Assembly: GCA_023387235.1 (NCBI GenBank)
Contig: JAEWIJ010000101.1
Span: forward strand, 1 to 19,383
Reading direction: 5' to 3'
DNA: 19,383 bases
From: Pseudomonadota bacterium
GTDB lineage: Bacteria; Pseudomonadota; Alphaproteobacteria; Rhizobiales; Hyphomicrobiaceae
Shown piece by piece: positions 7,726 to 13,660 of the stretch. Under the pieces are notes generated by a model that ran no database searches, was not told where the DNA came from, and saw only the letters and a program-made list of their open reading frames with translations. Position 1 is the stretch's first letter, and each line of letters opens with the position of its first letter. The translations under genes were made by a program, and so were the position numbers.

Positions 7726-8781
7726 CTACAGGAAGGAGCGAATATCGGTCGAGGATTCGTGCCCGATAGTCTCGAACGAATCCTTGAGCCATTGCGCGGC
7801 ACGCTCCCGTCCGATGTCGCGGAGCTGCGTCAGGAAATCCCAGCTCGTGTTCATCTTGGAAACCGCGCCCAGCATCTGCATCACATCGTCGGCGGCGATG
7901 GAATGCAATAGCATCCGCTTCATGGAGCCCTCGGGAAGCCGGCCTTGATCGATGAGGCGCGTGACGAAGGCGATCGCGCGCATCTCGCCGATCAGCGACG
8001 AGTTGAAGCTGATCTCGTTGACCCGGTTCTCGATGTCGAGCGCCGTGCGCGGCACGTCCGGCCGCACGATCGGATTGACGTGGACGATGATGACGTCCTG
8101 CGAAGGGCTGTCGTAGATCAGCGGGAAGAGCGAAGGGTTCCCCATGAAGCCGCCGTCCCAATAGGCCTCGCCATCGATCTCGACAGCTTGAAAGACCTGC
8201 GGCAGGCAGGCGGACGCCATCACGGCATCGGCGGAGAGATCCTTAGTGCGAAAGACATGCACCTTGCCCGAGCGGACGTTGGTCGCCGTGAGAAAGAGGT
8301 TCGTGCGCGGGCATGTGCGCAGGCGCTCGAAATCGACTGTCGCCTCGAGCAGCGCACGTAGCGGATTGATGTTGAGCGGATTGAGCTGATAGGGCGACCA
8401 GAGCTGAGTCATCATGTTGAAGAGCAGGAAGACGGGCGTCGCCTCGCTGAAGAAGGCGAGCGGTACCGGCTGCTGGAAGGGATGCGGGCCGATGTAGGAG
8501 CTCGGCTCCCCGACCTTGCGCCAGAAATCGGCGAGCGCCGCCCGTCCGCCCTCGCGTCCGCCTGTGCTCACGCCATGCGCGAGCACGACCGCGTTGACCG
8601 CGCCGGCGCTGGCGCCGGAGATGCCGCAGATATCGAGGCGGCCGTCCTCCAGCAGATAGTCGAGCACGCCCCAGGCGAAGGCCCCATGCGCGCCGCCGCC
8701 CTGCAGGGCGACATTGACGATCTTGGTGAGATGCCGGCTGCGGTGATGTGCGCGCTGCCGCGCCGGGACATCATTCGGCAT
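7726..8781 (-). CDS. Patatin-like phospholipase family protein
   Basis: This 351-residue protein contains the patatin lipase domain. The oxyanion motif GGGAHG is at 28-33, the nucleophile elbow GASAG gives Ser58, and the catalytic Asp is in DGGFMGNP (Asp209), so the Ser-Asp dyad is intact. Such proteins release fatty acids from phospholipids or other acyl esters; some are effectors, many are housekeeping lipases. There is no signal peptide and no clear membrane helix. The start at 8781 is preceded by GCGGAG, a moderate site. The 37-residue upstream extension in the same frame is Arg-rich and unlike the family, so I rejected it. The gene is divergent from hslV, with 165 nt between them. Confidence 0.94.
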   Translation of the reverse strand: MPNDVPARQRAHHRSRHLTKIVNVALQGGGAHGAFAWGVLDYLLEDGRLDICGISGASAGAVNAVVLAHGVSTGGREGGRAALADFWRKVGEPSSYIGPHPFQQPVPLAFFSEATPVFLLFNMMTQLWSPYQLNPLNINPLRALLEATVDFERLRTCPRTNLFLTATNVRSGKVHVFRTKDLSADAVMASACLPQVFQAVEIDGEAYWDGGFMGNPSLFPLIYDSPSQDVIIVHVNPIVRPDVPRTALDIENRVNEISFNSSLIGEMRAIAFVTRLIDQGRLPEGSMKRMLLHSIAADDVMQMLGAVSKMNTSWDFLTQLRDIGRERAAQWLKDSFETIGHESSTDIRSFL

Positions 8782-8865
8782 GAAAACTCCGCTGGCGACT
8801 AAAGCGCCGGACTTCACTCTGCGATCTGAATGTCGTGTCTCTTCCTGGCGATGACAAGCGACCGC

Positions 8866-8894
8866 CTTGATTCGACGCGCCCGCGGCACCATAC
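8866..8894 (+). promoter_or_regulatory. Candidate heat-shock (sigma-32) promoter of hslV
   Basis: CTTGATT, 14 nt, then CACCATAC resembles the sigma-32 consensus CTTGAAA-N11-16-CCCCATNT at most positions. It lies about 50 nt before the hslV start in the right direction. hslVU is a heat-shock operon in many proteobacteria, which supports the reading. Not tested. Confidence 0.45.
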
Positions 8895-8946
8895 CTCACC
8901 CCAAGAATGAGCAGGTCCGCCCCGAGGGCTGGCCGGAGGAGAGTTC

Positions 8947-9489
8947 ATGGAAAACTGGCACGGCACGACGATCCTCACCTTGCGCAAGAAGGGCAGGGTC
9001 GTCATCGCGGGCGACGGTCAGGTGAGCCTCGGGGCGACCGTCATCAAGTCCAATGCGCGCAAGGTCCGCGCGCTCGGCCGCGGCGATGTGATCGGCGGCT
9101 TTGCCGGTGCGACGGCTGATGCCTTCACGCTCTTCGAGCGCCTCGAGGCCAAGCTCGAGCAGTATCCGGGGCAGCTCACGCGGGCCTGCGTCGAACTCGC
9201 CAAGGACTGGCGGACGGACCGATTTCTGCGGCGGCTCGAAGCGATGATGCTGGTCGCCGATCGCGAGCGCTCGCTGGTTCTCACGGGGACCGGCGACGTG
9301 CTCGAGCCCGAGCAGGACATCATGGGCATCGGATCGGGCGGGAACTACGCGCTCGCTGCCGCGCGCGCCTTGATCGACACCGATCTCGATGCCGAGGCGA
9401 TCGCCCGCAAGGCGATGGCGATTGCCGCCGAGATCTGCGTCTACACGAATGGCAATCTCGTCGTGGAGACGCTCGAGTCGGCGCGCTGA
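8947..9489 (+). CDS. hslV: ATP-dependent protease proteolytic subunit HslV
   Basis: This 180-residue protein matches HslV (ClpQ) throughout: HGTTILTLRK, VVIAGDGQVSLG, FAGATADAFTLFERLEAKLE, ELAKDWRTDR, IGSGGNYALAAARAL and ICVYTNGN. It is an N-terminal-nucleophile threonine peptidase that forms a double hexameric ring and degrades proteins unfolded by the HslU ATPase. The mature enzyme should begin at Thr7 after removal of the propeptide MENWHG. GGAGGAG lies 5 nt before the ATG. The partner hslU, usually adjacent in related bacteria, is not downstream: the next gene is ribA on the other strand. Confidence 0.98.
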   Translation: MENWHGTTILTLRKKGRVVIAGDGQVSLGATVIKSNARKVRALGRGDVIGGFAGATADAFTLFERLEAKLEQYPGQLTRACVELAKDWRTDRFLRRLEAMMLVADRERSLVLTGTGDVLEPEQDIMGIGSGGNYALAAARALIDTDLDAEAIARKAMAIAAEICVYTNGNLVVETLESAR

Positions 9490-9497
9490 CAATAAAA

Positions 9498-9525
9498 GCG
9501 AGGCGCCACTTGGGTGACGCCTCGC
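9498..9525 (-). terminator. Intrinsic terminator between hslV and ribA
   Basis: GCGAGGCG pairs with CGCCTCGC (8 bp); after a C-A mismatch, CAC pairs with GTG around a TTGG loop. Read on the minus strand it is followed by TTTTATT, so it best terminates ribA, 37 nt after its stop. On the plus strand it starts 8 nt after the hslV stop, with only a weak T-run downstream, so it may work in both directions. Confidence 0.75.
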
Positions 9526-9562
9526 CGGATTTCGTGTTGTCAGAAGAGCCCTTGCGCCGCGC

Positions 9563-10195
9563 TCAGAGCGCGTGCGCCATGCGGGCTTTCTTCGTCTCGA
9601 GATAGCGCACATTGTGGGCATTTGGCGTGCACACAACGGGCAGGCGCTCGATCACGTTGATACCCTCGGCCCGAAGCGCATCCACCTTGGCGGGGTTGTT
9701 CGTGAGCAGCCGGATATCCGGCAGCCCGAGATCGAACAGGATGTGCGCCGCGAGGTCGTACGTACGCGCCTCGATCGGCGCGCCGACCGCGACATTCGCG
9801 TCGACCGTGTCGTAACCCTGGTCCTGCAGTGCGTAGGCCCGGATCTTGTTCACGATACCGATGCCCCGCCCCTCATGATAGGGCAGGTAGATCAGCACGC
9901 CGAGCGGCGATGTCGTGATCGTCTCCAGCGCCGCCTGCAACTGCGGATAGCAGTCGCACTTGAGGGAATGGAAGATGTCACCGGTGATGCAGCCGCTGTG
10001 GACGCGTACGACCGGCAGCTCGCTGTTTGCCTGGTTCGCCCTGTGAATCAGGACAAACGCTTGATTGTGGGGGTCATGTCCCTGGTAGGCACGAGCCTCC
10101 AAGTGCAATTCCCGTCCACGAAACTCGATTGGCAAGATGGTCTGTGCCGACCAATCGAGCTCAAGCGCGTAGGACTTAACCGCATTCGACTTCAT
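9563..10195 (-). CDS. ribA: GTP cyclohydrolase II
   Basis: This 210-residue protein catalyses the first step of riboflavin synthesis: GTP opens to a diaminopyrimidine with loss of formate and pyrophosphate. Zinc ligands Cys69, Cys80 and Cys82 have the exact RibA spacing (CITGDIFHSLKCDC). HEGRGIG (107-113), NKIRAYALQDQGYDTVDAN and RLLTNNPAKV (162-171) are the other signatures. It lacks the DHBP-synthase (RibB) domain found fused in many bacteria. Tyr83 follows the CDC motif where Gly is usual, and the N-terminal 60 residues are divergent, so it may be a paralog. GGAGG lies 7 nt before the ATG. No other riboflavin gene is near. It has an EcfG-type promoter and a downstream terminator, so it is probably a single-gene stress-regulated unit. 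Confidence 0.95.
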   Translation of the reverse strand: MKSNAVKSYALELDWSAQTILPIEFRGRELHLEARAYQGHDPHNQAFVLIHRANQANSELPVVRVHSGCITGDIFHSLKCDCYPQLQAALETITTSPLGVLIYLPYHEGRGIGIVNKIRAYALQDQGYDTVDANVAVGAPIEARTYDLAAHILFDLGLPDIRLLTNNPAKVDALRAEGINVIERLPVVCTPNAHNVRYLETKKARMAHAL

Positions 10196-10522
10196 ATTTG
10201 CGCCTCCAGACGCATTTCAAGCGCTTACGCCATCGCACCAGACAACGTTCGTAGCCCTGCTACGGTTCCGAATTTCCCTCATGCTTAAGTGGGGTCTTTT
10301 CGAAAGCTCCGCCCACGCGCAGTCGATAGCTTCGCCGCGCGGTCATCCAGCGCGCGCAGCGACTTCCAACTGCTACAAATTCTCCTGGAGCGACAGCCAT
10401 GCAATGGCATCGCGGATGAATGTTCAATGAATGGTTCCTGTCTCGTCATTTGGAGCTCACGAACCTGACGCCAGCCTTTCCTGCGCCTTCTCCCATCGGC
10501 CACCGCATCCTATGAGAACCAG
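10196..10522. other. Gene-free 327-nt region upstream of ribA
   Basis: Besides the ribA ribosome-binding site (10203-10207) and EcfG promoter, I see no gene. There is no FMN riboswitch. The part from 10380 to 10520 is less GC-rich than the neighbouring genes and holds a small inverted repeat GCCAT-GCA-ATGGC (10396-10408) and a direct repeat ATGAATG-TTCA-ATGAATG (10416-10433). No clear terminator follows gtrA. A short reading frame at 10285-10503 on the minus strand looks spurious. Confidence 0.6.
10244..10269 (-). promoter_or_regulatory. EcfG-type general stress promoter of ribA
   Basis: On the minus strand, GGAAC and CGTT are separated by exactly 17 nt. This is a perfect match to the alphaproteobacterial general stress sigma factor consensus GGAAC-N16-17-CGTT. 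Transcription would begin roughly 40 nt before the ribA start codon. The spacer also contains the inverted repeat CGTAGC-AGG-GCTACG (10250-10264). Confidence 0.65.
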
Positions 10523-10951
10523 TCATGCTCTCCCCCGAAAGACGCGGTAACGCATTCCCATGTATGCGAAAAATGTGGCGAGAATTGACGCAAATACAAG
10601 GGCCGTCAGCGGATGTGTCCCAGGCAACACGAACAGCACGGCGGCAAACGTCGCGTAGTTGATGGCGGCCGCCGCCCATGCTGTTGCGGAATATCGGCTA
10701 AACTCTGCAAGAGTTGGTGGCACGCTCAGCGAAAAGGTTAATCGCCGGTGCGCGAGCCATCCCGCGACCATGGCGCCCGAGATCGCGATCAGGCGGGCGA
10801 CGAGCGGGTTGAGCCCCAGAACGACGATGCCGAACTGCAGCAGGCTCGCGTCACAGACGAGCGCGATGAGGCCCGAGACGAGAAAGCCGCCCCAGTGCCG
10901 CAGCGGCGGCAGATCACGGGCCGGATCGATCGCGGAGTGCTGCCGGCTCAT
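10523..10951 (-). CDS. gtrA: GtrA family membrane protein
   Basis: This 142-residue integral membrane protein has four hydrophobic helices (about 21-45, 49-67, 88-108 and 114-132), the GtrA-family layout. VARLIAISGAMVAGWLAHRR and a C-terminal YMGMRYRVF fit the family. GtrA is thought to flip a polyprenyl-phosphate-linked sugar across the inner membrane for modification of O-antigen or another surface glycan. The start overlaps the gtrB stop as ATGA, so translation is coupled. A GGAG lies 3 nt before the ATG and GGAGGG further up. The third gene of the classical cluster, the acceptor-specific transferase, is not seen here. Confidence 0.88.
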   Translation of the reverse strand: MSRQHSAIDPARDLPPLRHWGGFLVSGLIALVCDASLLQFGIVVLGLNPLVARLIAISGAMVAGWLAHRRLTFSLSVPPTLAEFSRYSATAWAAAAINYATFAAVLFVLPGTHPLTALVFASILATFFAYMGMRYRVFRGRA

Positions 10952-11988
10952 GTCTCCGTGGCCCTCCTGGTGGGATCAGGATCGCTGCCGAGGCCGATCT
11001 CGCGGGCGACAACGAAAAGCGGGCGACCTTTGACCTCCTCGTAGACGCGCCCCAGGTACTCGCCGATCACGCCGAGCGAGATGAGCTGGACACCGGCAAA
11101 GAACATCACAGAGATGATCAGCGTCGGGAAACCGGGGGCGCTGATCCCGAAAACAAGTGCCTCGACGAGGATATAGAGCGCGAAGAGAAAGGCGCACGCC
11201 GACACGAGTAGTCCGAGATAGGACCATACCCTGAGCGGGATGGTCGTGAACGACACGACGCCGTCTATCGCGAAGCGCATGAGCTGGCGCCACCGCCACC
11301 GCGAGCGTCCCTCGCCGCGCGCCTCCACGTTATAGGGCACGCCGATCGACCGGAATCCGACCCAGGCGAAGAGGCCTTTGTTGAAACGCGCGCGCTCGTC
11401 CATGCGGTTGAGCACGTCGACGACCTTGCGGTCGATGAGGCGGAAGTCGCCGGCGCCCTCGGGCAGCTCCGTGCGGCTCATCCTCTTGAAGATGCCGTAG
11501 AAAATCTGCGCCATGAAGCGGTGGATGGCGGTGTCCGTCGCCCGGTTCGAGCGCTCCCCGTAAACCACGTCGTAGCCCTGCTCCCATTGCCGGACGAGCG
11601 CCGGAATGGCCTCGGGAGGATGCTGCAAGTCGCCATCCATTACGATCGCCGCGGCGCCGACCGCATACCGCAAGCCCGCAGCTACGGCGATTTCCTTGCC
11701 GAAATTGCGGCTGAGTACGACCGCCTTGAAGCGCGGGTCGCGGGCATTGAGGGCGGTCAGCATGGCGGCGGTGCCGTCGCGCGATCCGTCGTCGACGAAA
11801 ATCACCTCCCACGGCCGGCCGAGTCCATCGAGGACGGCAACGAGCCGTTCGAGCAGGCGCGTGAGCCCCCGCTCCTCGTTCAGCACGGGAATGGCGACGG
11901 AAAGCATTCCGGGCTTGGCGGAACCCGGCGCGGGGGCCGCCTCCGTCCTTGCTCGACTCGCCTCATGCACGGCTCGAGTCTCGTTCAA
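10948..11988 (-). CDS. gtrB: GtrB-like polyprenyl-phosphate glycosyltransferase (GT2)
   Basis: This family 2 glycosyltransferase transfers a sugar from a nucleotide donor to polyprenyl phosphate on the cytoplasmic face. Motifs are LSVAIPVLNEE, FVDDGSRDGT, LSRNFGKE, the DxD-like MDGDLQHP, EGAGDFRLIDRK, and two C-terminal membrane helices after TIPLRVWSYLGLL and around PTLIISVMFFAGVQL, ending in GEYLGRVY. The order closely follows phage P22 GtrB. The start is uncertain. I chose TTG at 11986-11988 because GGAG lies 6 nt upstream, giving 346 residues. ATG at 11905-11907 begins exactly at the domain but has no ribosome-binding site. GTG at 12082-12084 would add a low-complexity tail. It is the first gene of the gtrB-gtrA pair. 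Confidence 0.9.
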   Translation of the reverse strand: MNETRAVHEASRARTEAAPAPGSAKPGMLSVAIPVLNEERGLTRLLERLVAVLDGLGRPWEVIFVDDGSRDGTAAMLTALNARDPRFKAVVLSRNFGKEIAVAAGLRYAVGAAAIVMDGDLQHPPEAIPALVRQWEQGYDVVYGERSNRATDTAIHRFMAQIFYGIFKRMSRTELPEGAGDFRLIDRKVVDVLNRMDERARFNKGLFAWVGFRSIGVPYNVEARGEGRSRWRWRQLMRFAIDGVVSFTTIPLRVWSYLGLLVSACAFLFALYILVEALVFGISAPGFPTLIISVMFFAGVQLISLGVIGEYLGRVYEEVKGRPLFVVAREIGLGSDPDPTRRATET

Positions 11989-11994
11989 GTGACG

Positions 11995-11998
11995 CTCC
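11995..11998 (-). promoter_or_regulatory. Ribosome-binding site supporting a TTG start for gtrB
   Basis: GGAG on the minus strand lies 6 nt before TTG 11988-11986. Neither the downstream ATG (11907) nor the upstream GTG (12084) has such a site, so this decides the proposed start. Confidence 0.4.
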
Positions 11999-12189
11999 GC
12001 CTGGAAGGGAGGCGCTCCACGATCGTCGTCATCGCTGCTCCAAACCACTCTCGTGGTCCTTGGTTCCCCCGTTGCCGCGCGCACCGGCGCACGTCGCCGT
12101 AGCTTTGGCGCGGGCCGTTTGCAGGATCGGGGGGACAGGTCGTCTCGCGGTCGAGCAGTTCCTTTGGCTTCTTCGCGCCGTCCAGTCCG

Positions 12190-12209
12190 AGCGACAATAT
12201 AGCGACAAT
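12190..12209. repeat. Tandem 9-bp direct repeat (11-bp period)
   Basis: AGCGACAAT occurs twice, separated by AT, so the copies are one helical turn apart. They end 3 nt before the putative -35 element at 12213. This is the usual arrangement for a regulator binding side by side upstream of a promoter. Confidence 0.5.
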
Positions 12210-12212
12210 TGG

Positions 12213-12241
12213 TGGATTTTGCACGGGGGTGCGCGTATAAC
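12213..12241 (+). promoter_or_regulatory. Candidate promoter upstream of yebC
   Basis: TGGATT (weak -35), a 17-nt spacer and TATAAC (-10, 5 of 6 to consensus). It would give a leader of about 160 nt before yebC. The -35 match is poor, so activation through the adjacent direct repeat is conceivable. Confidence 0.35.
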
Positions 12242-12407
12242 GCCGCCGGTCGGCCATGCGGCGTCGGGACACAGCACGCGGGCGCCGCGGCCGCCAGCCA
12301 CTCAGCCCTTCAGGAAAGGGCGGCAATAACAGCATCTTAGAGGGTTTCTCCGCACACGCACACGAGCGGGGAGGGACACTCGCTATCGAGCGCGCGACGG
12401 ATCATCC

Positions 12408-13157
12408 ATGGCTGGCCATTCCCAGTTCAAGAACATCATGCACCGCAAGGGCAAGCAGGATGCTGCCCGCTCCAAGCTCTTTGCCAAGCTCGCCCGCGAG
12501 ATCACCGTGGCGGCCAAGACCGGCCTGCCCGATCCGGAGATGAATGCGCGCCTGCGCCTGGCCGTGCAGAACGCGCGCGCCGAGAACATGCCCAAGGACA
12601 ATGTCGAACGAGCCATCAAGAAGGCGGCGGGTGGCGCCGACGAGAACTATGACGAGATCCGATACGAGGGGTATGGCCCCGGCGGCGTCGCCATCGTCGT
12701 CGAGGCGCTGACGGACAACCGCAACCGGACGGGCGGTGCCGTCCGTGCCGTCTTCACCAAGTACAACGGCAATCTCGGCGCGACCGGCGCCGTCTCGCAC
12801 ATGTTCGCGCGCGTCGGCGAGATCGTCTATCCGGCGGCGGCGGGCTCAGCCGATGCCGTGCTCGAGGCGGCCATCGAGGCCGGCGCGGACGACGTTGCTT
12901 CCGACGAGAGCGGCCACACGATCGTCTGTGCCTTTGAGGATATGAGCGCGGTGGCCACTGCGCTGGAGGCGGCCATCGGCGCGCCGCAGACCGTCAAGGC
13001 CATTTGGAAGCCCGTCACGACGACGTCGCTCGACGAGGAAAACGCCAGCACGATCCTGAAGCTCATCGCCGCACTCGAGGACGACGACGACGTTCAGGCC
13101 GTGTTCGCGAACTTCGAGATCGACGATGCCACCCTGGCGCGCCTGACGGCCGCCTGA
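12408..13157 (+). CDS. yebC: YebC/PmpR family protein (translation factor/regulator)
   Basis: This 249-residue protein matches the YebC/TACO1 family from end to end: MAGHSQFKNIMHRKGKQD, FAKLAREITVAAKTG, NARLRLAVQNARAENMPKDN as a continuous block, YEGYGPGGVAIVVEALTDNRNRT as adjacent motifs, and DESGHTIVC. The family was described as a DNA-binding regulator of quorum-sensing and other genes (PmpR). More recent work points to roles on the ribosome in relieving stalling at proline-rich stretches. In many alphaproteobacteria it stands before ruvCAB, but here it is followed by a convergent gene. The ribosome-binding site is weak; the start is fixed by family conservation of MAGHSQ. Confidence 0.97.
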   Translation: MAGHSQFKNIMHRKGKQDAARSKLFAKLAREITVAAKTGLPDPEMNARLRLAVQNARAENMPKDNVERAIKKAAGGADENYDEIRYEGYGPGGVAIVVEALTDNRNRTGGAVRAVFTKYNGNLGATGAVSHMFARVGEIVYPAAAGSADAVLEAAIEAGADDVASDESGHTIVCAFEDMSAVATALEAAIGAPQTVKAIWKPVTTTSLDEENASTILKLIAALEDDDDVQAVFANFEIDDATLARLTAA

Positions 13158-13159
13158 CG

Positions 13160-13492
13160 CTACGGCCAGAAGATCGCCGCGACGGCTATCAGAAGGCCTA
13201 TGGCCATCGCGATCATCGACCCGATCGAGAGCGCTTGCGCCGCGAAGTGACGCGCGGCGTGGCCGGCGACGCGCCCGGCCCGGCTCATGTGCGATGGCGC
13301 ATCCCGCACGTCGCGATAGCGATCCTGCAGTTCGTCACTGATGACGACGCGACGGTTCCACGCCGACCTCATTGCCGAGTCCACGGCGTGGCCCTTGAGG
13401 TCCCAGCGCCCGGCCATGCGCCACAGCAGAAAGCCGATGACGGCGATGACCGCGCCCGAGATGAACAGCACCGGATGCGTCGTGAAGCCCAT
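13160..13492 (-). CDS. Hypothetical small membrane protein
   Basis: This 110-residue protein has two hydrophobic helices, residues about 7-25 and 88-108, joined by a basic, hydrophilic middle (WRMAGRWDLKG, then RRVVISDELQDRYRDVRDA). The shape suggests an inner-membrane hairpin with the middle in the cytoplasm. I do not recognise the family. GGAG lies 7 nt before the ATG, and codon use is like its neighbours, so it looks real. It converges on yebC with only 2 nt between the stops. Confidence 0.75.
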   Translation of the reverse strand: MGFTTHPVLFISGAVIAVIGFLLWRMAGRWDLKGHAVDSAMRSAWNRRVVISDELQDRYRDVRDAPSHMSRAGRVAGHAARHFAAQALSIGSMIAMAIGLLIAVAAIFWP

Positions 13493-13571
13493 GGATGTGC
13501 TCCGGCAATCCCCTTCTCCCCGTTCTTCGTCGCGCTGGAAGCGCGCCTTTGTCGCGACGAGAAGGCCGGGA

Positions 13572-13653
13572 TGAGGGGCGGCCGCTTGCGCCGACGTTCG
13601 CGTATGTCGCCGCCCCTCACCCTAGCCCTCTCCCCGCAAGCGCGGGGAGAGGG
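13572..13653. repeat. Intergenic hairpin repeat, copy 1
   Basis: The element has two parts. An 11-bp inverted repeat, TGAGGGGCGGC at 13572-13582 and GCCGCCCCTCA at 13609-13619, encloses 26 nt. A perfect 12-bp hairpin follows: CCCTCTCCCCGC, loop AAGC, then its complement (13626-13653). It ends 7 nt from the stop of the minus-strand thiamine-diphosphate enzyme. GC-rich repeats of this kind are common between genes in Hyphomicrobiales. A diverged copy lies at 18526-18590. Confidence 0.8.
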
Positions 13654-13660
13654 GATTTGT

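Larger units (their letters stand above)
11989..12407. other. Divergent intergenic region between gtrB and yebC
   Basis: These 419 nt hold no convincing gene. From left to right I see the gtrB ribosome-binding site, an inverted repeat ACCAC-TCTC-GTGGT near 12047-12060, a 9-bp direct repeat AGCGACAAT at 12190 and 12201, a candidate promoter with -10 TATAAC (12236-12241), and a hairpin GCCCTT-CAGGA-AAGGGC (12305-12321) in the yebC leader. The region 12190-12240 is clearly richer in A and T than its surroundings. Confidence 0.55.

Noticed and set aside
7726..8781. Patatin as part of an anti-phage (CBASS-like) operon
   Set aside because: No cyclic-nucleotide synthase or other defence gene is adjacent; its neighbours are a hydrolase and hslV.
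10196..10300. FMN riboswitch upstream of ribA
   Set aside because: None of the conserved RFN segments are present; the only structure is a 6-bp stem inside the promoter spacer.
10285..10503. 72-codon minus-strand open frame between ribA and gtrA
   Set aside because: Arg/Ser-rich, no ribosome-binding site seen, and it lies in a low-GC non-coding stretch.
12042..12070. EcfG-type promoter for gtrB (GGAAC-N16-GGTT)
   Set aside because: The -10 box does not match CGTT, so it is no more than a partial match.
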